Below, piece after piece: positions 36,088 through 46,465 of a stretch of DNA of 64,000 nucleotides. The stretch's first letter is position 1. Each line of letters starts with the position of its first letter. The DNA comes from Isoptericola halotolerans (GTDB taxonomy: Bacteria; Actinomycetota; Actinomycetes; Actinomycetales; Cellulomonadaceae): NCBI RefSeq assembly GCF_003003075.1, contig NZ_PVTX01000004.1, positions 221,513-285,512 of the forward strand, written 5' to 3'. Position numbers and translations under genes: made by a program. Below the pieces are notes generated by a model that had not been told where the DNA came from, ran no database searches, and saw only the letters and a program-made list of their open reading frames with translations.

Positions 36088-39000
36088 AGACCGGAGCTGG
36101 CGCAGCGCCACGGAGAGCGTGGCGATCCCCGGCCGCTCGACGGCGCGGGCCATGGTCAGCGCCTCCATGGCCCGCACCGCTGGGGCGCCGCCGCCCTCGA
36201 GCCACTGCTCGAACCGCTCGGCGGGGTCCCCGGAGCCCGTGCACTCCAGGACCGAGGCCGTCAGGGCGATGGCCACGGCGTACACGTCGTCGCGCAGCGC
36301 GGCGCGCGCCATCGAGTCCCAGCGGTCGTCCTGGGGCAGCCCGGAGACGTCGGTGAGCATGTCGCCGATGCCGAGGCGGCTCGTCACCGTGAAGTAGGTC
36401 CGCGCCACCTGGTCGAGGTCCCAGCCACGCTGCGACGCCAGCTCGGCGACGTCGAGCAGCGTGAGCGAGCCGAGCAGCCCGGCCCCCCGCCGGGCGAGCT
36501 CCGGGCCGCAGCCCGCCGCCTCGAGGCTGGCGACCCGCTCCCGGAAACGGTCCAGCTCACCGCTCTGGAGGAGCTCGTCCAGCTGTCCGGCGTAGGCGCG
36601 GACGGGGCCGGCGTAGGCCTCGATCTCCGCGCCGACGTCGACCCGGTCCGAGCGGTGCCGCACGAACCACCGGGCGGTGCGGTCGAGCAGCTGGCGCAGC
36701 TCCAGGTAGAGATCGGTCTGCACGCGCGCCGCGACCACGTTGTCGGTGGCCTCCACCGCGGCGACGAACCCGCGCAGGTCGAGGATCTCCCGGGCCGCGA
36801 CGAAGGCGCGGGCGATCTGCTCCGTGGGCGCCCCGGTCTCGTCCTCCGCGCGGAACGCGAAGGTGATGCCCCCGCGGTTGACCATCGAGTTCACCACGGA
36901 GTTGACCACGATCTCGCGGCGCAGCGGGTGGTCGGCCAGGTCCTGCGCGTACCGTTCGGTGATCTCGGCGGGGAAGTAGTCGGCCAGGGTGCGGACGAAC
37001 CAGGGGTCGTCCGCCAGGTCGGTCGCGGTGAGGTCCGCCTTGAGGGCGAGCTTCGCGTAGGCCACGAGCACCGCGAACTCCGGCCGGGTGAGCCCCTGCC
37101 GCTGGGCCACGCGCTCGGCGACCTCCGCGCCGTCGGGCAGGAACTCCAGCTCGCGGTCCAGCTCGCCCCGTCCCTCGAGCCACTGGACCAGTCGCTCGTG
37201 CACGGGGAGCATGGCGGCCGCGTTCGCCCGCGAGTTGCCCAGCAGCACGTTCTGCTCGTAGTTGTCGCGGAGCACCTGCTCCGCGACCTCGTCGGTCATG
37301 GACTGCAGCAGCTCGTTGCGGTCGTCGATCTCCAGCCGGCCGTCCCGCATCACGGCGCCGAGCAGGATCTTGATGTTCACCTCGTGGTCGGACGTGCCGA
37401 CACCCGCGGAGTTGTCGATGGCGTCGGTGTTGATCTGCACACCGGCGAGCGCCGCCTCGACCCGGCCACGCTGGGAGACGCCGAGGTTGCCGCCCTCCCC
37501 CACGACCCGCACCCGGAGGTCGGCGCCGTCCACCCGGATCGCGTCGTTGGCGCGGTCACCGATCTCGGCGTCCGTCTCGGTGGAGGCCTTGACGTACGTG
37601 CCGATGCCGCCGTTCCACAGCAGGTCGACGGGTGCCAGGAGCACCGCTTTCTTCAGCTCTGCCGGCGTGAGACGGGTGACGCTCGGGTCGAGGCCCAGGG
37701 CCTCGGCCATCTGCGGTGTCACCGGGACCGACTTCGCCGACAGGGGAAACACTCCCCCGCCCGCCGAGACGAGGTCCCGGTCGTAGTCGGCCCACGAGGA
37801 CCGCGGCAGCTCGAAGAGCCGGCGCCGCTCGGCGTACGACGTCGCGGCGTCCGGGTCGGGGTCCACGAAGACGTGCCGGTGGTCGAACGCGGCCACGAGC
37901 CGGATGTGCTCGGAGAGCAGCATGCCGTTGCCGAACACGTCCCCGGACATGTCCCCCACGCCCACCACGGTGAAGTCCTGCGACTGCGTGTCGTGGCCGA
38001 GCTCCCTAAAGTGCCGCTTCACCGACTCCCACGCACCGCGGGCCGTGATGCCCATGGCCTTGTGGTCGTAGCCGGCCGACCCGCCGGAGGCGAAGGCGTC
38101 GTCGAGCCAGAAGCCGTACTCGCGGGAGATCGCGTTCGCGATGTCCGAGAAGGCTGCCGTCCCCTTGTCGGCGGCGACCACGAGGTACGGATCGTCACCG
38201 TCGTGGCGCACCACGCGCTCCGGCGGCACGATGTCGGTGCCGTCCCGGTTGTCGGTGACGTCCAGCATGCCCCGGATGAAGGTCCGGTAGGCCTCCTGGC
38301 CCTCGGCCAGCCAGGCGGCCCGGTCGCCGGCGTCGGGCAGCTGCTTGGCCACGAACCCGCCCTTCGAGCCGGTCGGGACGATCACCGCGTTCTTGACCAT
38401 CTGGGCCTTGACCAGGCCGAGCACCTCGGTGCGGAAGTCCTCGCGCCGGTCGCTCCAGCGCAGGCCGCCGCGTGCCACCTTGCCGAACCGCAGGTGCACG
38501 CCCTCGACACGCGGGGAGTACACCCAGATCTCCGCCATGGGGTGCGGTGGCGGCAGGTCGGGCACGCGCGAGCAGTCCAGCTTCATCGAGACCCACGGCT
38601 TCGGCTCGCCGGCGGCGTCGCGGACGTAGAAGTTGGTGCGCCAGACGGCGCCCACGACACCCACGAAGGCCCGCAGGATGCGGTCGTGGTCGAGGCTGGC
38701 GACGTCGTCCAGGCCGGCCAGCAGCGCGTCCGTCGCCTGCTGCGCCCGCTCGGCGCGCTCGGCGAGGTCGGCGTCGAGGTCCGGGTCGAAGCGCACCGCG
38801 AACAGCCGCACCAGGTCGGCGGCCATCTGCGGGTGCGCGACGAGCGCCGCGTCGATGTACTCCGTCGAGAACGCCGAACCGGCCTGGCGCAGGTAGCGCC
38901 CGACGGACCGCAGGACGACGATGTCGCGCCACGGCAGCCCGGCGTGCAGGACCAGCGCGTTGAGGGAGTCGCTCTCGGCGTCGCCGGACCAGACGGCGCA

Positions 39001-40860
39001 GAACGTCTCCTCGAGGGCCGCGGCCGTGCTCGCGTCACCCCACAGGGCCGGGTCGGGGACGGTCAGCCCGAAGTCCGAGATGTGCCGGGTCTCGCCGTCC
39101 GGGAGGCTGATCGTGTACGGCCGTTCGTCGATGACGTCCACGCCGAGGTCCGTCAGCAGCGGCAGCACCTGCGTGAGCCGGTGCTCACGCAGCGACGCGA
39201 GGGTGAGCCGGCGCACGCTCGGGTCCTCCCCGTCCGGCGCGTAGAGGTGCACCGCGATGGGGTGGTCCTCGGTGAGCCCGTCGAGGCGCGCCATGTCGCC
39301 GACCGCCGACTGCGGGGTCACCTGCTCCTTGTACGCCTCCGGGAAGGCGGACCCGTAACGGCTCAGGATCTCCGCCGCAGCCTCCTCGCCGTGGACGTGG
39401 TGCAGCTCGTCGACGACGGCCGCCTCCCAGGTGCGGATGACGTCCTCGAGACGCCGCTGCAGGTCCGCCTCGTCCACGGCGGGGATCCCGGCGTCCCGCG
39501 GGACGCGCACCACGAAGTGCAGCTGGGCCAGCGGCGAGTCGTCCACGCGGGTGGTGTGCTCGACCCGCTCCGCGTCGAACGCGTCGCGCAGCAGCGCCTC
39601 GATGCGCAGGCGCACCGTGGTGTTGTAGCGGTCGCGCGGGAGGTACACCAGGGCGGAGACGAACCGCCCGAACTCGTCGGTGCGCAGGAAGATGCGGGTC
39701 CGGCGGCGCTCCCGCAGGCGGGTCACCTCGCCCGCGACCTCGGCCAGGTGCTCGGCGGTGTCCTGGAACAGCTCGTCCCGCGGGTACTGCTCCAGCACCT
39801 GCAGCAGGTCCTTGCCGGAGTGCGACGTCGGCGCGTGGCCGGAGGCGCGCAGCACGGCCTTCACCTTCGGCGCGACGATCGGCAGGGTCAGCACGGACGA
39901 GGCGTAGGCGGCGGACGTGAACATCCCCATCAGCCGGCGCTCGCCGGTGACGTTGCCGGCGTCGTCGAAGGTGCGCACGCCGACGTAGTCGAGGTACACG
40001 TCCCGGTGGACCGTCGCGCGGGAGTTCGCCTTGGTGATGGTGAGCAGGCGCGGCTCGCGCGCAGTCCGGCGCGCCTCCGGGCGCAGGTGGACGACGGCGG
40101 GGCTCGCCTTGCGCAGGATGCCCAGCCCCGTGTGCGGCAGGGGTCGCAGCACGTCCTCGCCGTCCACGGCGTCGAGGGTGTACTCGCGGTAGCCGAGGAA
40201 CGTGAAGTGGTCCTCCGCCAGCCAGGTGAGGAACTCCACGGTGGGTGCGATCGACGCCGGGTCGACGCTCGCGGGCGGCTGGACGCGCAGGTCCGTGCAG
40301 ATGTCGAGGCAGGCCCGGCGCATCGCGGACCAGTCGTCCACCGAGCTGTGCACGTCGGCCACGACGTCCTGGAGCCTCGCGACCAGCGCCTCCCGCTCCT
40401 CCTGGCCGGCGATCCGGTCCGTCTCCACGTGGATCCAGGACTCGAGCCGCCCGCCGTGGGCGCCGATCTCCAGCAGCTCGCCGTCGTCGTCGCGGCGGAC
40501 GGCGAGCACCGGGTGCTGCAGCAGGTGCAGCGTGGAGCCGTGCCGGGCGATCGCCGCGTCGACGGAGTCGACGAGGAACGGCGCGTCGTCCGTGCAGACG
40601 TCGACGACGGTGCGGCGCGAGGTCCAGCCGTCCTCCCGCACGGTCGGGGTGAAGACCCGCACGAGGGTCTGCCCGGGCGCGCGGTGCGACGCGAGCTCGA
40701 CCGTCGAGGCCGCGGCGCCGACGACGTCGCGCGGCTCCCGCTCGACGAGGTCCTCCGCGGCGTAGGCCTCCAGCAGCCGGCGCGCATGGCGACGGAGCTC
40801 GGACGGGAGACCCTCGACGGCCTCCAGGACCTGCGGGTCGGAGACGGCGACGTCGGTCAT
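36076..40860 (-). CDS. gdh: NAD-specific glutamate dehydrogenase, large (about 180 kDa) type
   Basis: A 1,594-residue enzyme of the GDH-180 class known from Streptomyces and Pseudomonas, converting glutamate to 2-oxoglutarate plus ammonia with NAD+. The N-terminal 600 residues are a regulatory region with ACT-like parts. The catalytic domain (about 700-1170) shows GSKGGFVAKQLP with the substrate lysine and the NAD-binding stretch LWNGGIGTYVKAS, followed by a long helical C-terminus. The ATG is at 40858-40860. It fits use of amino acids taken up by the transporters in this window. Confidence 0.96.
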   Translation of the reverse strand: MTDVAVSDPQVLEAVEGLPSELRRHARRLLEAYAAEDLVEREPRDVVGAAASTVELASHRAPGQTLVRVFTPTVREDGWTSRRTVVDVCTDDAPFLVDSVDAAIARHGSTLHLLQHPVLAVRRDDDGELLEIGAHGGRLESWIHVETDRIAGQEEREALVARLQDVVADVHSSVDDWSAMRRACLDICTDLRVQPPASVDPASIAPTVEFLTWLAEDHFTFLGYREYTLDAVDGEDVLRPLPHTGLGILRKASPAVVHLRPEARRTAREPRLLTITKANSRATVHRDVYLDYVGVRTFDDAGNVTGERRLMGMFTSAAYASSVLTLPIVAPKVKAVLRASGHAPTSHSGKDLLQVLEQYPRDELFQDTAEHLAEVAGEVTRLRERRRTRIFLRTDEFGRFVSALVYLPRDRYNTTVRLRIEALLRDAFDAERVEHTTRVDDSPLAQLHFVVRVPRDAGIPAVDEADLQRRLEDVIRTWEAAVVDELHHVHGEEAAAEILSRYGSAFPEAYKEQVTPQSAVGDMARLDGLTEDHPIAVHLYAPDGEDPSVRRLTLASLREHRLTQVLPLLTDLGVDVIDERPYTISLPDGETRHISDFGLTVPDPALWGDASTAAALEETFCAVWSGDAESDSLNALVLHAGLPWRDIVVLRSVGRYLRQAGSAFSTEYIDAALVAHPQMAADLVRLFAVRFDPDLDADLAERAERAQQATDALLAGLDDVASLDHDRILRAFVGVVGAVWRTNFYVRDAAGEPKPWVSMKLDCSRVPDLPPPHPMAEIWVYSPRVEGVHLRFGKVARGGLRWSDRREDFRTEVLGLVKAQMVKNAVIVPTGSKGGFVAKQLPDAGDRAAWLAEGQEAYRTFIRGMLDVTDNRDGTDIVPPERVVRHDGDDPYLVVAADKGTAAFSDIANAISREYGFWLDDAFASGGSAGYDHKAMGITARGAWESVKRHFRELGHDTQSQDFTVVGVGDMSGDVFGNGMLLSEHIRLVAAFDHRHVFVDPDPDAATSYAERRRLFELPRSSWADYDRDLVSAGGGVFPLSAKSVPVTPQMAEALGLDPSVTRLTPAELKKAVLLAPVDLLWNGGIGTYVKASTETDAEIGDRANDAIRVDGADLRVRVVGEGGNLGVSQRGRVEAALAGVQINTDAIDNSAGVGTSDHEVNIKILLGAVMRDGRLEIDDRNELLQSMTDEVAEQVLRDNYEQNVLLGNSRANAAAMLPVHERLVQWLEGRGELDRELEFLPDGAEVAERVAQRQGLTRPEFAVLVAYAKLALKADLTATDLADDPWFVRTLADYFPAEITERYAQDLADHPLRREIVVNSVVNSMVNRGGITFAFRAEDETGAPTEQIARAFVAAREILDLRGFVAAVEATDNVVAARVQTDLYLELRQLLDRTARWFVRHRSDRVDVGAEIEAYAGPVRAYAGQLDELLQSGELDRFRERVASLEAAGCGPELARRGAGLLGSLTLLDVAELASQRGWDLDQVARTYFTVTSRLGIGDMLTDVSGLPQDDRWDSMARAALRDDVYAVAIALTASVLECTGSGDPAERFEQWLEGGGAPAVRAMEALTMARAVERPGIATLSVALRQLRSLVR

Positions 40861-40926
40861 GTACCTCTTCGTTCTGCGTGGTGAGCGGGCCGTGCCCTGG
40901 TGATCTCGATGCTATCCAAGGGGCCT

Positions 40927-40945
40927 GGTCTCGCCAGGCGAGACC
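40927..40945 (-). terminator. Palindromic hairpin after the RamB-like gene
   Basis: A perfect 9-1-9 palindrome centred on 40936, in the 94-bp gap between the regulator stop and the glutamate dehydrogenase start. No U tract. Confidence 0.5.
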
Positions 40946-40954
40946 GCCGGCGCC

Positions 40955-42451
40955 TCACTCGGCCGGGGCGTGCCGCTCGAGGAACTCGTAGACCTCGGTG
41001 GTGTCGACGCCGGGGAACGCGCCGGACGGCATCGCCGCGAGCATCGAGGCGTGCGGCCGGGCGCTGGGCAGCGCCTGGCCCGCCCAGCGCTCGGCGAGGG
41101 GCTGCGCGGGCTGGCGGCAGCACGAGTCGTCCGGGCAGCGCGAGGTGGACCGCGCCGTCGTCTCCCGCCCCAGGAACCACTTGACCTGCGAGTACGGCAC
41201 GCCCACGCTCACCGAGAACCGGCCGTCCGGGGTGTCGGAGACGCGGGAGGTGCACCAGTAGGTCCCCGTCGGGGTGTCGGTGTACTGGTAGTACGGGCTG
41301 AGCCGGTCCTGGATCCCGAACACCACCCGGGCCGTCCACTGCCGGCACACGTGCTGGCCCTCCACGGTGCCGAGGGCGTCCGCGGGGAACCGCACGCCGT
41401 CGTTCTCGTACGCCTTGTGGATGGCGCCCGACTCGTGGACCTTCATGAAGTGGACCCCGATGCCGAGGTGCCGCGTGGCGAGGTTCGTGAACCGGTGCGC
41501 CGCCGTCTCGTAGGACACGGCGAACGCGTCGCGGAGGTCCTCGATGGAGATGGCGCGGGCGTCCTTGGCCTCCCGCAGGTGCTTGACGGCGTCCCGCTCG
41601 GGCAGCAGCAGCGCCGCGCACAGGTAGTTGGCCTCCACCCGCTGGCGCAGGAACTCCGCGTAGTCGTCCGGCTCGGCGTGCTCGAGCACGTGCGAGGCGA
41701 GCGCCTGCAGCAGGGCCGACCGGGCGTCCGAACGCCCCCGGATGCCGTTGCTCGGCAGGTAGACCCGCCGGTTGCGCCGGTCGATGACCGCACGCGTCGA
41801 CTGCGGCAGGTCCGGCTCGTAGTGGATCGTGAACCCGAGGTGCGCGGCGACGTCGACGGCGGCCCGCTGCGGCATCGGACCGTGCGTGTGCCCGACGTCG
41901 TCCAGCAGGGACCGCGCGACGATCTCCAGGTCCGGGAAGTAGTTGTCCTGCGCGCGCATGTCGGCGCGGAGCTCGGTGTTGGCGCGGCGCGCCTCCTCGG
42001 GCGTCAGCGCACGCTCCCGGTGCAGCCGCTCGAGCTCCGCCTGCAGCGCGACGATCGCCTCCAGGGCGTCGCTCGGCAGCGACTTGCCCACCCGCACGGG
42101 CCGGACGCCCAGCGCGGAGAAGAGGGGGCCTCTTTGCACTCGCTCCAGCTCGATCTCGAGCGCGTCGCGGCGCGACGGCGGCTCGGGCGAGAGCAGGTCG
42201 TCCACGCTGGTGCCCAGGGCCCGGGCCACGGCCTGCAGGCGGGCGATGGTGGGTTCGCGCTTGCCGTTCTCGAGCATGGAGACCTGTGACGGCGCACGTG
42301 AGATGGCGTTTCCGAGCTCGCCGAGGGTCATTCCCCGACGGGTCCGCAGGTGCCGGATGCGCCGGCCGATCGTCAGGGCGTCGGGCTCGCTGCCGGTCGG
42401 GGCCGGCGTCGGGGGCGCCGCGCCGGTCCGGTTCGTCGTCGTGATGGCCAT
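40955..42451 (-). CDS. ramB: RamB-like regulator of acetate metabolism (XRE HTH, IrrE-like and DUF2083)
   Basis: A 498-residue protein with an XRE helix-turn-helix (about 28-88, LRTRRGMTLGELGNAISRAPSQVSMLENGKREP), an IrrE/ImmA-like middle with degenerate metal motif HVLEH, and a DUF2083 C-terminus with cysteines (CRQWTARVVFG, SRCPDDSCCRQ). RamB of Corynebacterium represses aceA and aceB in the absence of acetate; here the gene is divergent from aceA, aceB. The ATG at 42449-42451 is taken; an ATG at 42466 adds five residues. Confidence 0.9.
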   Translation of the reverse strand: MAITTTNRTGAAPPTPAPTGSEPDALTIGRRIRHLRTRRGMTLGELGNAISRAPSQVSMLENGKREPTIARLQAVARALGTSVDDLLSPEPPSRRDALEIELERVQRGPLFSALGVRPVRVGKSLPSDALEAIVALQAELERLHRERALTPEEARRANTELRADMRAQDNYFPDLEIVARSLLDDVGHTHGPMPQRAAVDVAAHLGFTIHYEPDLPQSTRAVIDRRNRRVYLPSNGIRGRSDARSALLQALASHVLEHAEPDDYAEFLRQRVEANYLCAALLLPERDAVKHLREAKDARAISIEDLRDAFAVSYETAAHRFTNLATRHLGIGVHFMKVHESGAIHKAYENDGVRFPADALGTVEGQHVCRQWTARVVFGIQDRLSPYYQYTDTPTGTYWCTSRVSDTPDGRFSVSVGVPYSQVKWFLGRETTARSTSRCPDDSCCRQPAQPLAERWAGQALPSARPHASMLAAMPSGAFPGVDTTEVYEFLERHAPAE

Positions 42452-42472
42452 GCTCCAGCGTGACATGGGCCA

Positions 42473-42508
42473 CTGCTTCTGGGAAGCAGAAGAATGCTGA
42501 TACTTCTT
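42473..42508. promoter_or_regulatory. Operator-like repeats between ramB and aceA
   Basis: The palindrome CTGCTTC-TGG-GAAGCAG spans 42473-42489. A second, partial dyad (AAGAA at 42490-42494 with TTCTT at 42504-42508) follows at once. A GATACT -10-like hexamer lies at 42499-42504. The site is placed to control both ramB and aceA; it does not match the Corynebacterium RamB box I know, so the binding factor is inferred. Confidence 0.55.
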
Positions 42509-42604
42509 CTCACGAATCCTGGCCGCGGGGGTTGCGCAGGGCGCAGAGTCGTTCTCGAGGGCACCTTCCTCACGACGAAGGCACCACGACCGGAAGGCAC
42601 GATC

Positions 42605-43954
42605 ATGACCGCGACGCTCGAGACCGGCTCCACGAACGGCACCACCTCCGCACCCGCTCAGGGCACCCGCCCGGGCGACCAGGTCACCACCGCGGCGGCG
42701 CTCGCCGAGCAGTGGGCGACCGACCCGCGCTGGTCGGGCGTCGTGCGGGACTACTCGGCCGAGGACGTCGTCGCGCTGCGTGGGTCCGTGGGCGAGGAGC
42801 ACACCCTCGCGCGCCGCGGCTCCGAGCTGCTCTGGGAGCTGCTGCACACCGAGGACTACGTCAACGCGCTCGGCGCGCTGACCGGCAACCAGGCCGTGCA
42901 GCAGGTCAAGGCGGGCCTCAAGGCCATCTACCTGTCGGGATGGCAGGTGGCCGGCGACGCGAACCTCTCGGGACAGACCTACCCCGACCAGTCGCTCTAC
43001 CCCGCCAACTCGGTGCCCGCCGTCGTGCGACGCATCAACAACGCGCTGCTGCGCGCCGACCAGATCGATGTCGCCGAGAACACGGAGGACGGACCGTCGC
43101 GCAACTGGCTCGCGCCGATCGTGGCGGACGCCGAGGCCGGGTTCGGCGGTCCGCTCAACGCCTACGAGCTCATGAAGTCGATGATCGCCTCGGGCGCCTC
43201 GGGCGTGCACTGGGAGGACCAGCTCGCCTCGGAGAAGAAGTGCGGCCACCTGGGCGGCAAGGTGCTCATCCCCACCAAGCAGCACGTGCGGACCCTCAAC
43301 GCGGCGCGCCTCGCGGCCGACGTCTCCGACGTGCCGAGCGTCATCATCGCGCGCACCGACGCCGAGGCCGCCACGCTGCTGACCTCCGACGTCGACGAGC
43401 GGGACCGGCCCTACCTCACCGGCAACCGCACCGCCGAGGGCTTCTACGAGGTGACCAACGGCATCGAGCCCTGCATCACCCGCGCCCACGCCTACGCGCC
43501 GTACGCCGACCTCATCTGGATGGAGACCGGCACGCCGGACCTCGACCTCGCCCGTCGCTTCGCCGAGTCCGTCAAGGCCGAGTTCCCCGACCAGATGCTG
43601 GCGTACAACTGCTCGCCGTCGTTCAACTGGAAGAAGCACCTCGACGACGACACGATCGCGAAGTTCCAGCGCGAGCTCGGGGCGATGGGCTACAGCTTCC
43701 AGTTCATCACCCTGGCGGGCTTCCACGCCCTCAACCACTCCATGTTCGATCTGGCCCACGGTTACGCCCGTGAGCAGATGACGGCCTACGTGCAGCTGCA
43801 GGAGGCCGAGTTCGCCTCCGAGACCCGCGGCTACACCGCCACGAAGCACCAGCGGGAGGTCGGCACCGGCTACTTCGACCGCGTGTCGACGGCGCTCAAC
43901 CCTGACGCCTCCACCCTCGCGCTCGCCGGCTCCACCGAGGCCGCTCAGTTCTGA
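42605..43954 (+). CDS. aceA: Isocitrate lyase
   Basis: The first enzyme of the glyoxylate shunt, isocitrate to glyoxylate and succinate. The catalytic KKCGH is present ([10 protein letters not shown]), as are [13 protein letters not shown] and the C-terminal [12 protein letters not shown] and [13 protein letters not shown] segments. At 449 residues it is of bacterial type. ATG at 42605-42607 with GGAAGG upstream. Confidence 0.97.
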   Translation: MTATLETGSTNGTTSAPAQGTRPGDQVTTAAALAEQWATDPRWSGVVRDYSAEDVVALRGSVGEEHTLARRGSELLWELLHTEDYVNALGALTGNQAVQQVKAGLKAIYLSGWQVAGDANLSGQTYPDQSLYPANSVPAVVRRINNALLRADQIDVAENTEDGPSRNWLAPIVADAEAGFGGPLNAYELMKSMIASGASGVHWEDQLASEKKCGHLGGKVLIPTKQHVRTLNAARLAADVSDVPSVIIARTDAEAATLLTSDVDERDRPYLTGNRTAEGFYEVTNGIEPCITRAHAYAPYADLIWMETGTPDLDLARRFAESVKAEFPDQMLAYNCSPSFNWKKHLDDDTIAKFQRELGAMGYSFQFITLAGFHALNHSMFDLAHGYAREQMTAYVQLQEAEFASETRGYTATKHQREVGTGYFDRVSTALNPDASTLALAGSTEAAQF

Positions 43955-43968
43955 CTCACCCGTTTCCC

Positions 43969-43998
43969 GCCGCCGCGGGGTCCCACCCCCGCGGCGGC
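43969..43998 (+). terminator. 12-bp hairpin between aceA and aceB
   Basis: 43969-43980 pairs with 43987-43998 around a 6-nt loop, nothing else in the gap except the aceB Shine-Dalgarno. It may lower aceB relative to aceA. Confidence 0.6.
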
Positions 43999-44018
43999 CC
44001 TCCCAGGAGGAACCTGCC

Positions 44019-45752
44019 ATGACGATCACCGACCTGCCCCGCTCCACCCGCTCCGCCGGTTCGCCGGCCACGCCGCCCCGCGGCATCGCGCTGTCCGACT
44101 CGGCCACCGTGGCCGAGGGCACCATCGACGTCGTGGGCCCGCTGGAGCCCGGGTCCGACGAGATCCTCACGCCGCAGGCCCTGGAGTTCCTGGCCCTGCT
44201 GCACGACCAGTTCGCCGACGCCCGCTGCGAGCTGCTGCTGACGCGGCAGCGCCGCACCCGGGAGATCGCGGACGGCGCCGACCCGGACTTCCTGCCCGTC
44301 ACCCGGCCCGTGCGGGACGACCCGTCGTGGCGCGTCGCGGGTAGCGCCGGGGCCCCCGGGCTCGCCGACCGGCGCGTCGAGATCACCGGACCCACCGACC
44401 CGAAGATGACGATCAACGCGCTCAACTCGGACGCCAAGGTGTGGCTGGCCGACGCGGAGGACGCCCAGTCCCCCACCTGGTCCAACGTCATCACCGGCCA
44501 GCGGGCGCTGCGCGACGCGATCCGCGGCGACCTGACGTTCGAGGCGCCGTCGTCGGACGGGGGCCGCACCCCGGGCAAGCAGTACGCGCTGCGTACGTCC
44601 GAGCTGACCGAGATGCCGACCATCGTGTTCCGGCCGCGGGGCTGGCACCTGTTCGAGTCTCACCTGGCGTACACGGGGACGGACGGCTCCACGCAGCCCG
44701 CCTCGGGCTCGCTGGTCGACTTCGGGCTGTACTTCTTCCACAACGCGCGCGAGCTGATCGAACGCGGGCGGGGGCCGTACTTCTACCTGCCCAAGCTCGA
44801 GGGGCACCGCGAGGCGCGGCTGTGGAACGAGGTCTTCGAGCTGGCGCAGGACGCCCTCGGCATCCCGCGGGGCACCGTCCGCGCCACGGTGCTCATCGAG
44901 ACGCTGCCCGCGGCGTTCGAGATGGAGGAGATCCTCTACGAGCTGCGCGAGCACTGCGCCGGGCTCAACGCCGGGCGCTGGGACTACCTGTTCAGCGTCA
45001 TCAAGTGCTTCCGCAACCGCGGCGACTCCTACGTGCTGCCCGACCGCGCGCAGGTGACGATGACGGCGCCGTTCATGCGGGCGTACACCGAGCTGCTGGT
45101 CGCGACGTGCCACCGCCGCGGGGCCCACGCCATCGGCGGCATGAGCGCCTTCATCCCGGACCGGCGCAACCCCGAGGTGACGGAGCAGGCCTTCGCCAAG
45201 GTCCGCGCGGACAAGGAGCGCGAGGCCGGCGACGGGTTCGACGGCTCCTGGGTGGCGCACCCCGACCTCATCCCGATCGCCCGCGAGGCGTTCGACGCCG
45301 TGCTCGGCTCGGCCGAGAACCAGGTGGAGAGGCTGCGCGACGACGTCACGGTGGGCCAGGCCGAGCTGCTCGACGTGGCCTCGGCCCGGCGGGAGGGTGC
45401 GACCATCACCGAGGAGGGCCTGCGGACCAACATCTCCGTGGGGGTGCGGTACATCGCCTCGTGGCTGCGGGGCGCCGGTGCCGCGGCCCTGGACAGCCTC
45501 ATGGAGGACGCCGCGACCGCGGAGATCTCGCGGTCGCAGGTGTGGCAGTGGATGCACTCCGGGACCGTCACGGCCGACGGGGTGACGATCACCCGGACGC
45601 TGTGCGACGCCATGCTCCGTGAGTTCCTGCAGTCCACGCCGCGGACGCGCGGGGACCGGCTCGACGAGGCCGCGGCGATCTTCCGCGAGGTGGCGATGGG
45701 TGACGAGTTCCCGCCGTTCCTCACGACGAGCGCGTACGCCCGCTACTTCTGA
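44019..45752 (+). CDS. aceB: Malate synthase (isoform A type)
   Basis: A 577-residue enzyme joining glyoxylate and acetyl-CoA to malate. The family core GRWDYLFSVIKCFRNR, the acidic NSDAKVWLADAEDAQSPTW and the YFYLPKLEG segments are present. AGGAGG lies upstream of the ATG at 44019. It is the second gene of the aceA-aceB unit. Confidence 0.96.
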   Translation: MTITDLPRSTRSAGSPATPPRGIALSDSATVAEGTIDVVGPLEPGSDEILTPQALEFLALLHDQFADARCELLLTRQRRTREIADGADPDFLPVTRPVRDDPSWRVAGSAGAPGLADRRVEITGPTDPKMTINALNSDAKVWLADAEDAQSPTWSNVITGQRALRDAIRGDLTFEAPSSDGGRTPGKQYALRTSELTEMPTIVFRPRGWHLFESHLAYTGTDGSTQPASGSLVDFGLYFFHNARELIERGRGPYFYLPKLEGHREARLWNEVFELAQDALGIPRGTVRATVLIETLPAAFEMEEILYELREHCAGLNAGRWDYLFSVIKCFRNRGDSYVLPDRAQVTMTAPFMRAYTELLVATCHRRGAHAIGGMSAFIPDRRNPEVTEQAFAKVRADKEREAGDGFDGSWVAHPDLIPIAREAFDAVLGSAENQVERLRDDVTVGQAELLDVASARREGATITEEGLRTNISVGVRYIASWLRGAGAAALDSLMEDAATAEISRSQVWQWMHSGTVTADGVTITRTLCDAMLREFLQSTPRTRGDRLDEAAAIFREVAMGDEFPPFLTTSAYARYF

Positions 45753-45769
45753 CGCCTCCCCTTCGTCGC

Positions 45770-45827
45770 CGAACGTCGAGGTCCGGACCGGAATGGATGC
45801 CCATACCGGTCCGGACCTCGACGTTCG
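45770..45827. terminator. 22-bp perfect hairpin after aceB
   Basis: 45770-45791 pairs perfectly with 45806-45827 around a 14-nt loop. This is the longest stem in the window; no U tract. Confidence 0.8.
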
Positions 45828-45900
45828 CGCGCCGGGCCTGTCACGTGAGCCGAAGTCGTCCCGTAGCGTGCGGGTACCGGAGAGCGACGAGGGGACACTC

Positions 45901-46371
45901 ATGGGCGCTGGCCGACGCGACCGCATCTGGACCTGGCTGCGGGTCGGGGCGATCCTGGCCGTCGCCTGCGTGACGGGGGCGCTCGCCACCGTTTTCGCCT
46001 GGGTGTGGACCGACGAGCTGGTCGACGGAAACGATCTGGCTTACGACGACCTAGCCGGGACGTGGTGGCAGGGCGCGTCAGCGGGGGCGCTACCGACCGC
46101 GTTCGGGCTGAGCCTGTGTGCTGTGCTCCTCATCTACTCCGGCCTGGCGTGGTGGTGGCCGATGCTGCTCGTCCTCGCATCCGGGGCGGTCGGTGCCGCG
46201 CTGGGTGCTACCGAGCGATTCCCGTACGGACTACCCGCCAGAACGTGGGTGGTGTGCGGGGCGCTGCTGCTCGGCGCCCTGGTGGGTCTGCTGCTCAACG
46301 CCCAGACGGTGCACTCCGCCGGCAGAGATGACCGACGCATGGAGATCGCCCGAGTCCGCGGGCGTCGCTGA
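45901..46371 (+). CDS. Predicted four-helix membrane protein, 156 aa
   Basis: Hydrophobic segments at about 12-35, 58-78, 80-100 and 115-135 with a basic N-terminus (MGAGRRDR) and basic tail (DDRRMEIARVRGRR). GAGGGG precedes the ATG. I do not recognise a family. It opens the accessory stretch after the aceB terminator and has slightly lower GC than its neighbours. Confidence 0.6.
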   Translation: MGAGRRDRIWTWLRVGAILAVACVTGALATVFAWVWTDELVDGNDLAYDDLAGTWWQGASAGALPTAFGLSLCAVLLIYSGLAWWWPMLLVLASGAVGAALGATERFPYGLPARTWVVCGALLLGALVGLLLNAQTVHSAGRDDRRMEIARVRGRR

Positions 46372-46465
46372 GACGGGCGCCCGAGACCATCCACAGGGAG
46401 GGCTCGGGGCCGAAGCTTGTGGACGAGGCCTGCGGGCGGCGGCCCGGCTCGGCAGGGTAGCGGAC

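Noticed and set aside
35869..40884. A 1,671-codon open frame on the plus strand opposite glutamate dehydrogenase
   Set aside because: Antisense frames stay open in very GC-rich genes; its protein is Arg/Val/Gly/His low-complexity and the minus strand encodes a clear GDH.
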